Source of the DNA: Notospermus geniculatus
Lineage: Eukaryota; Nemertea; Pilidiophora; Heteronemertea; Lineidae
Direction of reading: 5' to 3'
Assembly (NCBI GenBank): GCA_002633025.1
Contig: NMRB01000606.1
Coordinates: forward strand, 124,014 to 188,013
Length of the DNA stretch: 64,000 nt
Every line of letters starts with the position of its first letter. The first letter of the stretch is position 1. Below the pieces are notes generated by a model that saw nothing but the letters and a program-made list of their open reading frames with translations, was not told the origin of the DNA and did not search any database. The position numbers were made by a program, and so were the translations under genes. Below are positions 9,909 through 20,542 of the stretch, in pieces.

Positions 9909-11733
9909 AAAGCCTCGGTTATGTCGCCCTACGCTGTGATAGAAATAGCGTCAACTAGTTGCCACTGATAACTTATGTCGCCACCGACTAGAAAAATACC
10001 AATCGGTCGCAACTACCTGGAACTAGTTTATCGCCGTCTTTTGAGTGCTTATGTCGACACAGATTTCTTTTGATTTTAAGTAAGTTGAACATTGTGCGAC
10101 TTTCAGGATCTGGATATTTTTAGTTTGCAACTAGTTGGCAACCAGTTACTCGCTGACGCCCGAGAGCTTATGTCACCTTGTAGTTGTGACTAATTAGTTC
10201 CAACTACGCGCCGATTATCAGTTGCCAACTAGTTCTGACTGTACGTAAGGGCGACATAAACGAGGCTTAAAGCATCGCTTATGTCGCCCTTACGTACAGT
10301 CAGAACTAGTTGGCAACTGATAATCGGCGCATAGTTGGAACTACATGTAATTAGTCACAACTACTAGGTGACATAAGCTCTCGGGCGTCAGAGAGTAACT
10401 AGTTGCCAACTAAAAATATCCAGATCCTGAAAGTCGCACATGTTCAACTTCAGCGACTAGTTGACAACTGTATCCTGAAGACAGCCAATGAAATTCGCTT
10501 TAAATTCCACGTGGCCTAACGTGACCACGTGACCTAATCACCACGTCACTTAAAATCAAAGGAAATCTGTGTCGACATAAGCACTCAAAAGACGGCGATT
10601 AACTAGTTCCAGGTAGTTGCGATCGATCGACATTTTTCTTGTCGGTGGTGACATAAGTTACCAGTTGCAACTTGTTGACGCTGTTTCTATCACAGCGTAG
10701 GGCGACATAAGCGAGGCTTAAAGCCTCGCTTATGTCGCCCTAAAGCCTCGCTTATGTCGCCCTACGCTGTGATAGAAATAGCGTCAACAAGTTGCAACTG
10801 ATAACTTATGTCGCCACCGACTAGAAAAATACCGATCGGTCGCAACTACCTGGAACTAGTTTATCGCCCTCTTTTGAGTGCTTATGTCGACACTGATTTC
10901 TTTTGATTTTAAGTAAAATGTGCTGAAGTTGAACACGTGCGATTTTCTGGATCTGGATATTTGTAGTTTGCAACTAGTTACTCGCTGACGCCCGAGAGCT
11001 TATGTCACCTAGTAGTTGTGACTGATTAGTTCCAAGTACGCGCCGATTATCAGTTGCCAACTAGTTCTGACTGTACGTGAGGGCGACATAAGCGAGGCTT
11101 TACGTACAGCCAGAACTAGTTGGCAACTGATAATCGGCGCGTAGTTGCAACTAATTAGTCACAACTACTAGGTGACATAAGCTCTCGGGCGTCAGAGAGT
11201 AACTAGTTGCAAACTAGTTGCAAACTAAAAATATCCAGACCCTGAAAGTCGCACATGTTCAACTTCAGCGACTAGTTGACAACTGTATCCTGAAGACAGC
11301 CAATGAAATTCGCTTTACATTCCACGTGGCCTAACGTGACCACGTGGAGTAAGAAAACTAGTACCGGTATCGTAAAGCCTCGTTTATGTCGCCCTTACGT
11401 ACAGTCAGAACTAGTTGGCAACTGATAATCGGCGCGTAGTTGGAACTAATTAGTCACAACTACAAGGTGACATAAGCTCTCGGGCGTCAGCGAGTAACTG
11501 GTTGCCAACTAGTTGCAAACTAAAAATATCCAGATCCTGAAAGTCGCACATGTTCAACTTACTTAAAATCAAAAGAAATCTGTGTCGACATAAGCACTCA
11601 AAAGACGGCGATAAACTAGTTCCAGGTTGTTGCGACCGATCGGTATTTTTCTAGTCGGTGGCGACATAAGTTATCAGTTGCAACTAGTTGACGCTATTTC
11701 TATCACAGCGTAGGGCGACATAACCGAGGCTTT
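9909..11733. repeat. Array of foldback elements in alternating orientation
   Basis: At least five ~360-450-bp units lie head-to-head and tail-to-tail, bounded by AAGCCTCG..TTATGTCGCCC and its complement: about 9909-10268, 10269-10719, 10743-11101, 11100-11350 (truncated) and 11374-11733. Each contains repeated CTAGTTG/CAACTAG palindromes. The second and fourth carry an extra ~90-bp insert with CACGTGG/CCACGTG motifs. No coding capacity is seen. A sixth, truncated copy lies at 12390-12515. Confidence 0.85.
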
Positions 11734-12389
11734 AGACTATAGAAAACTAGTTGTAACGGGCCCTACCCGTTACAGTTCACACAAGTCAGAGTCCCGACTT
11801 ACCACATTATCTTTCATTTCACGGATGTCAGGGCAAACTGAAATATTATACGTAATATATTACAACTTTATCTCATGCACATAGCAATGGGGTGGAACTC
11901 TTCAGGAACATCGGATAGCGGCCCCAAAGACTACCGGTACGCCAATGACCAGATGACCCTCATCCCAATAAATTTGTAATTAAAACGGACTGGAAACGGA
12001 CCGGATCCGTACGCCAATGAACCATGTTTAATGATGAAACATGGTGATGTACATTTTCGCTGACGAGTTACATACCAGCAACGCGACGATTTCTCTTCAG
12101 ATTAAACGACTTCGACGTCACTACTTCAAGCCATGGAATGCTAACCATCCTCAAATCACCCATAGCCATTTGATTAGGGTCATCAATGTCGCTACCAACA
12201 AGCGCCAGCAAATGAGACTCGTGTATAAGAGGGGGCAATGACCACCAAGTCTGGAAAGAGATCAGTGCAATGCAAGGATTATACATGTATTTACGTATAT
12301 ATACAGGCCCCATGGGGATTTGATTTCTAATAGTACCCGAAGCACACTGCGGTCAGAGTGCTGTCCTTGCATCTCATCAGGTGGGATAT

Positions 12390-12515
12390 AAAGCCTCGTT
12401 TATGTCGCCCTTACGTACAGTCAGAACTAGTTGGCAACTGATAATCGGCGCGTAGTTGGAACTAATTAGTCACAACTACAAGGTGACATAAGCTCTCGGG
12501 CGTCAGCGAGTAACC
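12390..12515 (-). repeat. Truncated foldback copy at the host/virus junction
   Basis: It matches the start of the 11374-11733 unit and stops after gtcagcgagtaac. Viral sequence (aatttttcgag) begins within three bases. The break inside a repeat unit marks the exact join between host-like and viral DNA. Confidence 0.85.
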
Positions 12516-12517
12516 GT

Positions 12518-12970
12518 AATTTTTCGAGAAAAATTTCAAAAATTTCAAAATTTTCTCAAACGTTTCATTATCGTATCATATCATTTTACGACTCACACAA
12601 GACTTGTATTCGAAGGTAAATCGAACAATATTCGTGAAAAATAGCTCAAATCCGACAAACAACGAATATGGCGAGTAAAACTGCTGGTGGTTGTCTTGTG
12701 CAGTAATTTTCCATCCAGCAAGCGATACACGTTTCTTAGATATTTCATTTTCTCGATTAATGTATTTTTTTTCGATTCGCTATTGTTTTTGTCATCCGAG
12801 ATGCCCATCAACCAAGCTGGCTTAGTCTCTGTGTTCATATCAAGACCTTCGTCATCATCTTCCATCTCACAATCTTCATTTTTTCTCTCCAAACTCTGTA
12901 TACACCTTTCCAGATGCTCCATATCATTCACGCACGTCACACACTGTCTATTCACAAAAACGGACACGTC
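12518..12970. repeat. 453-bp duplication, right copy
   Basis: It appears identical to 7092-7544 throughout (constant offset 5426). It contains the stop region and last ~126 codons of the 1025-aa gene. Beyond 12970 the gene continues normally, so this is the complete copy. Confidence 0.9.
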
Positions 12971-15670
12971 CTGTGTACTCATTTGATTGCTCCTGCTCCC
13001 TGCACATCTACTATTGCCACCACCAGCACTACCTCCACTGCCACTCCCATTCCCATCGCGGCATCTCGATTCGTGAATTGAACAACACGGCATGCTTACT
13101 GGTGCAAACACTGTGTGTGTCATTGTCATTGCTTTACCTTTACCGCCTTTACCCTTGCCACCGCTGCTGCTGCTGAACCACTCTGTCACGAAAATCTGAT
13201 AATCTCTGTCAAACGGACAGTCCAAAATCCCCAGAGTTCTAATGTCGTCTCTCTTTGCCTTCTTCGCCACTTCTGTGTTAATGCAGCTAAGTGCCTTCCA
13301 GTTGTGAATCGTCAACACGCTTCTTAGCGCACACACGAATCCTGTCCACAGCACGGTTCTCGTGTAATACATGTACCAATAGAAATAAAAGTACCACACG
13401 TCAGAGTTCTTAATACCTTGTCTCATGGCCGCTTCTCTAAATCTCCCAATCGTCATTTTATCACTTTCCTTTCTGCTCTCTCTATTCATATCCCTCTCCA
13501 CACACCCTCCTTTCTTCCCCATCATATATTGCACCATGCCAAACGCTATCTCTTCCCTTTCCAGTTCCAATCCGCAAACACAAGTCAGTTCCAACAGCGA
13601 GTTCAGTGGAACAATTTCACCAGAGAGCATACTCCACAGAGAATATTGCAGAAATAACGACAAGTACACCAGCTCATTTTCTTCACCGCCAATCCCCTTC
13701 AACACTACAAAGTGTTCGCCAGTAACCAGATTTCTCGTTTTTCTTCCCGGTAACTGTATCAAATTCTTATCCACTTGAATATCATAATACTCCATTTTTT
13801 TCTTATCTTTTTGCTTCTTCGACATCACGCTGTATATGTCCTTTGGGTTTACACCTGTTGCACTGCTGACCGCATTTTCTATGATATCGCAATCATACTT
13901 TCTATCCAATATGCCCGGTATAATTATACCGCCCAGTAAATTCTCATACAATTTCGCACTATCGGACACGATGTCTTCGCTGCCATTCACTCTAACCAAG
14001 AGCAAACAGATATTCTCCAAGTCCCTGGCATTGATCGGTATAAAAATTTCACTCCGAGTGGATCGCAAGTCTTCGCTGTCAATATCACTATCACCACCAC
14101 CTGCGTTGTCCATGAAAAAATCCCGAAGTCCGACGCCATCGCTGCCAAACCAATGCAAGAAATATTCCAAGTCGCTGGATCGCTTATCCATCGTCAGCTG
14201 ATACATGTCCACATTTTCTACATTATTCGACACGTCTCCTCTCCTCATCTCATAATCGCGAAGCATTGCCAGACTCACGTGAAACCAAAGCCAGTGTCTC
14301 CTCGTTGGGCTGCAAAACCCACAGAACTGAAGCATGTCCAATAGTGCACCCAGGATAGGCACATCTCCACCTGTCTCCACCACACCACCAAAAATTCGAC
14401 TTTGGAACCATTTTAGCGTCTCCCTCGAAAATAAGTCTCTCGACCCTTTTACGATCTTCGTGCATTTCGAAGTGAAGTCCTCAATCCTCTTACCAACACC
14501 AAAACTCGAATTCGCCGCCTCTCTTTCATCTTGCCTCATCTTACCCTCTTCAGATAGGATATTATCGTAGACATTCGCAGAAAACGGCTCTCTCTTATAA
14601 ATCTGAGAAACCAAGTTATACGTGCTACTCTCAAACCCTTTGTCGTGGTATTCCAAAACAGAGATAGAACTCTGTCTCTGCGTGTAGTCTGGAAACACGT
14701 AATTGCACACCACCTCTAAACACCGAAAAGCACGAAACAGTTGATTATAATTGCAATCTATGATGTCTATGAACTCGAAATCGTCCAACACGCACAACAT
14801 TGTAGTGCAAACGAATTTCGCTATGTCATATCTCAAATCGAAACTGATTCGTTCGACTTTTTTCCCCTTTTTCTCTCTGAAATTCAAGTCTGCCAAATCG
14901 CCGCCGCATTTTTTAACCTCTTCCAACAGCACGTCATACACGTGTTCGCACTCTGGCACGTAGGATTCGTTTCGAAACCACACCAACAGTAGAGGCAGAT
15001 AATTATCACTCGCCAATTCCTTATTTCTCTTTTCTTGCCCTTTTCCTTGTCCATCTCTTTCGATCATCTCATAGAACGGCAAATTTACCCTCCTGTCCAT
15101 CACAGTATAACTACACTCCTTTGACCACGGTAGATTTAATGCATATTCGAAAAGGCCTGGTGATGATCTATTCCTTGTGTGTGAAATGGGTGCAGTGTCT
15201 AAATAAATTCGTGTCAGGTCACGTATGCTCACGTACAACACTTTATTCCCTCTCCTACAATCCCACGGGTTTGTCATGTCCCTGCTATAACATTCTTGCA
15301 TGTTCTTATTAGAACTTGTGAAAATTTCATCCAACACATAGTCTATAAGATCTCTATTATTCGACGCATACAACTCCAACACGAACAGTCTAACTTTTTT
15401 CGACAGTTCTCTAGCCGTGTCCTGATCAACCGACGATCCCATTCTATCACCCTCTCTATCACGAAGAATTCCTATTAGGAAATTGGCGCGGATAAATTCC
15501 ACAACACTATCGCACGCAGCCACTGTCGCTCCAACTTCCGCGTTAGAGTCGACATCGATCCTCGACGATATTTTTCGCAGATTTTCGCAATAACACTGCA
15601 GTGCGTCCAGCGGCGTCTTTGTGCTGCACATCAGCCATTTCTGAAAACCGTGTAGGATCAATTTTTTCAT
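12593..15670 (-). CDS. Large viral protein of unknown function (1025 aa)
   Basis: The first ATG is at 15670; the frame stays open a few codons upstream without an ATG. I do not recognise a family. Visible features are a helical, mixed-charge N-terminal half, scattered Cys including pairs near the C-terminus (CVTC), a Gly/Ser/Lys-rich low-complexity stretch near residue 870-920, and an acidic patch (CEMEDDDEG) before the end. No signal peptide, membrane segment, Walker motif or nuclease motif is evident, so a tegument, capsid-associated or DNA-packaging role is possible but unproven. The next viral gene upstream (152 aa) diverges, with about 130 bp between the starts. Its 3' end is duplicated at 7167-7544. 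Confidence 0.8.
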   Translation of the reverse strand: MKKLILHGFQKWLMCSTKTPLDALQCYCENLRKISSRIDVDSNAEVGATVAACDSVVEFIRANFLIGILRDREGDRMGSSVDQDTARELSKKVRLFVLELYASNNRDLIDYVLDEIFTSSNKNMQECYSRDMTNPWDCRRGNKVLYVSIRDLTRIYLDTAPISHTRNRSSPGLFEYALNLPWSKECSYTVMDRRVNLPFYEMIERDGQGKGQEKRNKELASDNYLPLLLVWFRNESYVPECEHVYDVLLEEVKKCGGDLADLNFREKKGKKVERISFDLRYDIAKFVCTTMLCVLDDFEFIDIIDCNYNQLFRAFRCLEVVCNYVFPDYTQRQSSISVLEYHDKGFESSTYNLVSQIYKREPFSANVYDNILSEEGKMRQDEREAANSSFGVGKRIEDFTSKCTKIVKGSRDLFSRETLKWFQSRIFGGVVETGGDVPILGALLDMLQFCGFCSPTRRHWLWFHVSLAMLRDYEMRRGDVSNNVENVDMYQLTMDKRSSDLEYFLHWFGSDGVGLRDFFMDNAGGGDSDIDSEDLRSTRSEIFIPINARDLENICLLLVRVNGSEDIVSDSAKLYENLLGGIIIPGILDRKYDCDIIENAVSSATGVNPKDIYSVMSKKQKDKKKMEYYDIQVDKNLIQLPGRKTRNLVTGEHFVVLKGIGGEENELVYLSLFLQYSLWSMLSGEIVPLNSLLELTCVCGLELEREEIAFGMVQYMMGKKGGCVERDMNRESRKESDKMTIGRFREAAMRQGIKNSDVWYFYFYWYMYYTRTVLWTGFVCALRSVLTIHNWKALSCINTEVAKKAKRDDIRTLGILDCPFDRDYQIFVTEWFSSSSGGKGKGGKGKAMTMTHTVFAPVSMPCCSIHESRCRDGNGSGSGGSAGGGNSRCAGSRSNQMSTQDVSVFVNRQCVTCVNDMEHLERCIQSLERKNEDCEMEDDDEGLDMNTETKPAWLMGISDDKNNSESKKNTLIEKMKYLRNVYRLLDGKLLHKTTTSSFTRHIRCLSDLSYFSRILFDLPSNTSLV

Positions 15671-15730
15671 ATTTACCAATACACGGTATCAATAGCTCAG
15701 CCACAGACTTTATCTCACTTCACCTCGCCT

Positions 15731-15744
15731 ATCGGCTAGCCGAT
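15731..15744. promoter_or_regulatory. Perfect 14-bp palindrome in a divergent promoter region
   Basis: ATCGGCTAGCCGAT lies between the divergent starts at 15670 (minus) and 15801 (plus). This is the right place for a shared regulatory site. Nothing else supports a function. Confidence 0.3.
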
Positions 15745-15800
15745 GAGTTATATTTTTGAACACCTCCTACACAACTTGCCGTGATAGTAAAATTTCCACG

Positions 15801-16259
15801 ATGAGTAACGGTGCAACCACGCCAACACCAACCACAATGCCTGCTAAACTTATGGCAGATAAAATTGTCGAACAGCTACTCGCCACCAAGATAGATTTCA
15901 TGAAGGCGCCCCTCGTCATACAGACTGTGTTGGGTGTCCAAGGAGCCATTTACATCATCTACCTCATTCTCCTACTTATCATCCTCATAATAGTGGCATC
16001 TATACGCAAGAACATGGTGCTCCATAATTCTAAAAGGAAAAAAAAAATTACTCGCAAGGATTACAGTTCGATAATCGATAAAGATGATGACGATGACGAG
16101 GAAGACATCGAATTGGCCACTATGAAAAGAAGCGACAGCAAAACATCGGTGGTTAGAAATTCACGAGTCTACAACTACAGCGATAAGGGCGAATGCAAGG
16201 AGTGTCGCGGCATGTGTGTTTGTTCCAACAGCACGGGTAGCGGAAAGAGAAGAAAATAA
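15801..16259 (+). CDS. Small single-pass membrane protein (152 aa)
   Basis: ATG at 15801. A Thr/Pro-rich N-terminus is followed by one strong hydrophobic segment (about residues 42-69, rich in I, L and V). A basic stretch (SKRKKK), an acidic run (five Asp plus Glu) and a short Cys cluster (CKECRGMCVC) near the C-terminus come next. With no cleavable signal, it could be an envelope or ER-resident protein with a long cytoplasmic tail that recruits partners. An A/T-rich aaaataaaaaataaaca follows the stop and can serve as polyadenylation signal. No family recognised. Confidence 0.7.
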   Translation: MSNGATTPTPTTMPAKLMADKIVEQLLATKIDFMKAPLVIQTVLGVQGAIYIIYLILLLIILIIVASIRKNMVLHNSKRKKKITRKDYSSIIDKDDDDDEEDIELATMKRSDSKTSVVRNSRVYNYSDKGECKECRGMCVCSNSTGSGKRRK

Positions 16260-16360
16260 AAAATAAACATTTAGAATGCCTACCTGTACATAATTCGTAT
16301 CACAGTTTTATTTTCGTGTTTCTGTGTTTCCCTCTATTCACAATATCACAATATCACAAT

Positions 16361-19300
16361 ATGGACAGATTATCGCAAAACGTCTTTGCGGAACTGATAA
16401 AAGCGGATGAGAAATCTAGTCTGAAACATTGGTGGTCTACTGATCAGCACGGCGAATTTGACCAATATTTGGGATTTCGTGTGGACGATCAAGACACCGA
16501 TGCTGCTGTAAACTTCATTCACGTTATACAACGCGACGCAGCCAATAAAGATGCCAACATTCTTCGCACGTGCCTCTTCGCCATTACACAAGTCTTTCGA
16601 TTGGGCAACGACAACAATACCTGTAGCCTAACTTTCAAAGATCTTCAAAATATCATACACGCAGCAAATTTCCCCAGCGAAACACGCACTCTCACGGAAA
16701 TGATCACCGAAAGACTATTTACCACGAGAACAGACCTACTCAAACAGACAGTCAATCAGATCATAAAAGTGCTCAAAAAAATTCTAGACACTCAAGACGA
16801 AAGTGCGGTGGTCAACAGAATGATCGACCTACTCAAAGACCAACAAGTTCTCAACTACGTCTATTCGGCAATAAATGCTGCCGGTATATTGGCCAAGGAC
16901 ACCACAGGCATCCAAGACGTGACCTACGCTCTGTTAGTTATAATAAACGGCCTTGTACAAACGCATTTCTGTAAAACAAACTCAGATAAACCTAAAGAGA
17001 TAGCCTTAGTTTTTCCTGAAACTCGAAATCTCATCGATGTCATCACTCCTGCGGATTTTCCATACACCAGATGGCAAGTGTGCAATGCCAACATGCAGAA
17101 CATGTTTTCCGGACAATCCATACCCGCCATTCTAAACACCTTAAACAATCAAACCGATCTAAACGCTCTCCTACAAACACACTACGGCATTTCGAAAAAC
17201 CCACAGACCACGCACGACGATCTGGGTCTATATCTCTACTCATTCCCTATCATGCAGCACACAAGATCGTGGATCTCCCTCCTCCCGCGACAAGACTCCG
17301 AATGGGACATCTTAGTGTTCTACATGATTTTCCTCAACCACCTATCCAAGGCATCTCAAGAGAAGATAGATATCGAATACTGGCAAAAAAATAACATACC
17401 CACATTGGCGTCTGTAAAAAACATGGATCACAGGAGCAAAATAATGCAAGTCTTTATCAACCAGCATTTCATCTCCGATGTCTGCCTTCACTTCGCACAC
17501 GCCAATGCCTTCGACTTCTATCTCAACAAATACCTTCCTGTCCTGCAAGCCATGTGTGGAAGCAAAGGCCACAAGGCCTCAGAATCCACCGCTACCACAC
17601 AAGCCGTGGAAAAACTCAACAGAACCACGTCTACAATAACCAACATCACAGATGCACTCTATGTCAACATCGATGTGGCTGTCTTATCGTACTTACCCAA
17701 AATTATACACACAATCCCCGCGACTCAGCAGACATATTCCTGGATAGGCCTCACTTGGTTTAATCCCGATGTCACAGATCCAAAACTCATATACGCCGAA
17801 CTTGTGGATTTTTCTCCCATTCGCAACCCGAATAAGTTACCACTTTGCACACAGTGGCTTACACCGCAAGATTTTTACAACTTCGATTCCACCACACCCA
17901 CGCCATGGGTACAAAACACGCCACTCATGAGTAAGATAATGGAGCCTAATAAGATAAAATCCACCGCATTGCTTATTCTCGCTGCAAATGCCATTGTACA
18001 ACACGGATACACGTGGCTGACCTTTATCAACGCCCTACTACGAAAATGGCAGGATGTAATAGCCAACACCGCACCAAAATACAAAGTTTTGGTCAAACGT
18101 GTTCTCGATCAAACACAAGTCATGAAAAACGCCGATTTTGCGCTCACATCTACCGATCTTCACGATCACTTCGACAAATATTACACAACAGCTACCGCCC
18201 AACCCTCTGAGGACATTGACATAGACATATCGGAAATGGCCTGCGACATAATGACCCTTTGCACCCGACTTGTTTACGATTCCAGCGATGAAAAGTGGCT
18301 AGTGCCCATTATAAAGGACACGGATTATTCTCTAGCGGGTATACACTCGCTGGCACACAGACAATCCACGGGATCGCCGGTCCCCGAGAGATATCCCGTC
18401 TGGTGGTTTATAAGGACACTGGACAACAACAAGAAAACCGGACAGCAGATCTCATATTCTCTACTTCACACGAGACTCTGGTCAACCACTTCTACTGAAA
18501 GCATCACGTCACTGATTCACAAGGTGTTCAACAACACTTATCAAAACGACACCCTCGCAGACATTTTGACCTGGCTTAACGACATTTCCCAAAATGTGAC
18601 AGTGCCCAAATTGAAAGTCGTGTTGAAATGGGGCAGAGTTTTGTGGGACTTGGTCAAATCGATGTCCACGAATAAAATAATGACTCTGATCAACACCTTG
18701 AACATATGCATTCAAGACAAGTCCACGCTGCTCAAAGACAAAGCAGTTTTCTACACTGGACGCTACATAGTTAAGATGTTAGATCTCTGCGGCGGGTTTT
18801 TTAACACCATAACCGATCAATCGATCCTCGAAGAAACGCTCAGGAACTTAGACATCGTGATCGACCTTTTACCCGACACCCTACCTCAGCTGCACTTCGA
18901 CAATGAAAATCTGAACATCACAGACATACTCTGGGAGGCATTATCCACCACACTTTCAACCGAATCGGATACCGCGTCGAAAACCGACTTGGGGCATTTT
19001 GTCATGCCTGGCATTGGCTATGTTATCACAGTCGAGAAGTCAAAGTGGGTAAAATGCATCCACAGGAACATTTTCCTCACAAGCGATCAACTGGATCAGT
19101 TTATCTCTCTCCCCGCCACGGAATCGGGGCAGAAACTGTTTTTCGAACTCTGTAAACCACAAACTAGACTCTACACACCCATTCAGCGTCTACAGGCCAC
19201 TTTCGATCACATAATTCAAACAGCCTTGGATTTATACCGCCACTACACGGAAACAAGTGCCTATACCGAAGACGATCCTCGAAGGCTACTCCTGCTGCGA

Positions 19301-20515
19301 TATTTGAACAGAGACCTGCCAGAAGAACACACGATCACAGAGAATTCTCCTGCGATGAAAAACAACACAATTTCCCAACTATTTGCCAAGATCAACGCTA
19401 CATATTCATCCAACCTCCCAGCTACGATAGAATTGCTCAAGGCGTTCTATCACATCACCAGACCTTCGGATATAACTGCGAAAAAAATGGGCATGGTCAG
19501 CAGCAGTGCATCATCCTCTGCGGCATCGACGGATTTGAGTTTCCTCGTGTTCAATGAATTGGGTATGAAGTGTTTGCTCATATCTGCTCTTTGCATACTC
19601 GTGGAACGATCGAAGGACGCACACGAAAAACACTGGTACCCCAAGCCACCCGCTTCTCAGCAATCCACTGACCCTATTCAAAAAACACCATCTTTCGAGG
19701 GCGTGGAAACGATTTTCGCAAACATGAAGCGATACATGGGTCTCTATACAGACACAAAACACATGCAGGTGTTCATTGGATCTCAATTCATGGAGAACGA
19801 CACAGAAACATTCCTCACTAACTTCCTCGTTCACAACGCTGATGTTGATCAACAGCCTCTACTTCTAATGTCAGCCTACAACACTCAGACTCTAACAATC
19901 GAATCGCTCGAAAATGCCCTATTTAGACTCTGTGTCATTCTGCGTGTGAAAATTGAAATTATCATCGGAATTAGATACATCACATCCGACTTGGGTGGAT
20001 TGGGCTTCAAAACGATATTTTCAGAAAACCCCGGCGAATCCATTACAAAACTTAAACAAATTGCCCAACACATAGAAAATCCCACGGCCCCAGTGTTTCT
20101 ATGGTCAGTTCTGCGTGATTTCGGATGGGTATCGACCACCCACGCCCACAACATTATACAATTTGCAGAATCCACGTGTAAGTTGAGAAAAACCCAAACC
20201 GCCACACCATCGTCACACCAATCGAAGAACTTGTCGGAAATTTTGCTATTAGCGCTAACAGACGCATCCAACTTTGATGAATTGCAACAGAGGCGAATGG
20301 GCGTCATTCTCGATGCTGAAATTTTACGATTAGAGAGACTCTTATTAAACTACGATATTCAGGTATGGAAGACTGCCATAAACGACTCGAAGCGGGAAAT
20401 TAGAAATTTGGCACTGTCTACCGAGGATACCGTTATTTCCATATTTAATGAACACGATAACGACTTTAACGACATAGCCCTCGTGCTAGACGCCAAATCT
20501 GTGACTATAAAATAA
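16361..20515 (+). CDS. Large viral protein of unknown function (1384 aa)
   Basis: I chose ATG at 16361 because the frame upstream (to 16316) lacks an ATG. It is a long, mostly helical protein with even composition, few Cys, no signal peptide and no membrane segment. A short Ser/Ala run (SSSASSSAAS) lies about three quarters of the way along. I see no nucleotide-binding or nuclease motif. Size and soluble character fit a herpesvirus structural protein such as a large tegument or capsid-associated protein, but this is a guess. It sits 28 bp before the polytopic membrane gene on the same strand. Confidence 0.8.
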   Translation: MDRLSQNVFAELIKADEKSSLKHWWSTDQHGEFDQYLGFRVDDQDTDAAVNFIHVIQRDAANKDANILRTCLFAITQVFRLGNDNNTCSLTFKDLQNIIHAANFPSETRTLTEMITERLFTTRTDLLKQTVNQIIKVLKKILDTQDESAVVNRMIDLLKDQQVLNYVYSAINAAGILAKDTTGIQDVTYALLVIINGLVQTHFCKTNSDKPKEIALVFPETRNLIDVITPADFPYTRWQVCNANMQNMFSGQSIPAILNTLNNQTDLNALLQTHYGISKNPQTTHDDLGLYLYSFPIMQHTRSWISLLPRQDSEWDILVFYMIFLNHLSKASQEKIDIEYWQKNNIPTLASVKNMDHRSKIMQVFINQHFISDVCLHFAHANAFDFYLNKYLPVLQAMCGSKGHKASESTATTQAVEKLNRTTSTITNITDALYVNIDVAVLSYLPKIIHTIPATQQTYSWIGLTWFNPDVTDPKLIYAELVDFSPIRNPNKLPLCTQWLTPQDFYNFDSTTPTPWVQNTPLMSKIMEPNKIKSTALLILAANAIVQHGYTWLTFINALLRKWQDVIANTAPKYKVLVKRVLDQTQVMKNADFALTSTDLHDHFDKYYTTATAQPSEDIDIDISEMACDIMTLCTRLVYDSSDEKWLVPIIKDTDYSLAGIHSLAHRQSTGSPVPERYPVWWFIRTLDNNKKTGQQISYSLLHTRLWSTTSTESITSLIHKVFNNTYQNDTLADILTWLNDISQNVTVPKLKVVLKWGRVLWDLVKSMSTNKIMTLINTLNICIQDKSTLLKDKAVFYTGRYIVKMLDLCGGFFNTITDQSILEETLRNLDIVIDLLPDTLPQLHFDNENLNITDILWEALSTTLSTESDTASKTDLGHFVMPGIGYVITVEKSKWVKCIHRNIFLTSDQLDQFISLPATESGQKLFFELCKPQTRLYTPIQRLQATFDHIIQTALDLYRHYTETSAYTEDDPRRLLLLRYLNRDLPEEHTITENSPAMKNNTISQLFAKINATYSSNLPATIELLKAFYHITRPSDITAKKMGMVSSSASSSAASTDLSFLVFNELGMKCLLISALCILVERSKDAHEKHWYPKPPASQQSTDPIQKTPSFEGVETIFANMKRYMGLYTDTKHMQVFIGSQFMENDTETFLTNFLVHNADVDQQPLLLMSAYNTQTLTIESLENALFRLCVILRVKIEIIIGIRYITSDLGGLGFKTIFSENPGESITKLKQIAQHIENPTAPVFLWSVLRDFGWVSTTHAHNIIQFAESTCKLRKTQTATPSSHQSKNLSEILLLALTDASNFDELQQRRMGVILDAEILRLERLLLNYDIQVWKTAINDSKREIRNLALSTEDTVISIFNEHDNDFNDIALVLDAKSVTIK

Positions 20516-20542
20516 ATAGCCACAATACAACAACCCACAATC

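Larger units (their letters stand above)
7545..12517. other. Host-like block inside the viral sequence
   Basis: About 5 kb with no viral gene. It starts with an N and a TACA microsatellite, then a stretch to about 7860 that reads like the 3' end of a non-LTR retroelement or SINE (cgcacgcacgca tract, A/T-rich end). MITEs, a two-copy repeat, an F-box exon remnant and the foldback array follow. 11735-12389 holds nothing I recognise. The block ends inside a foldback copy, which abuts viral sequence at 12518. Confidence 0.7.

Noticed and set aside
12068-12313. 81-codon minus-strand frame in the host-like block
   Set aside because: Short, with no recognisable domain and no promoter or splice evidence.
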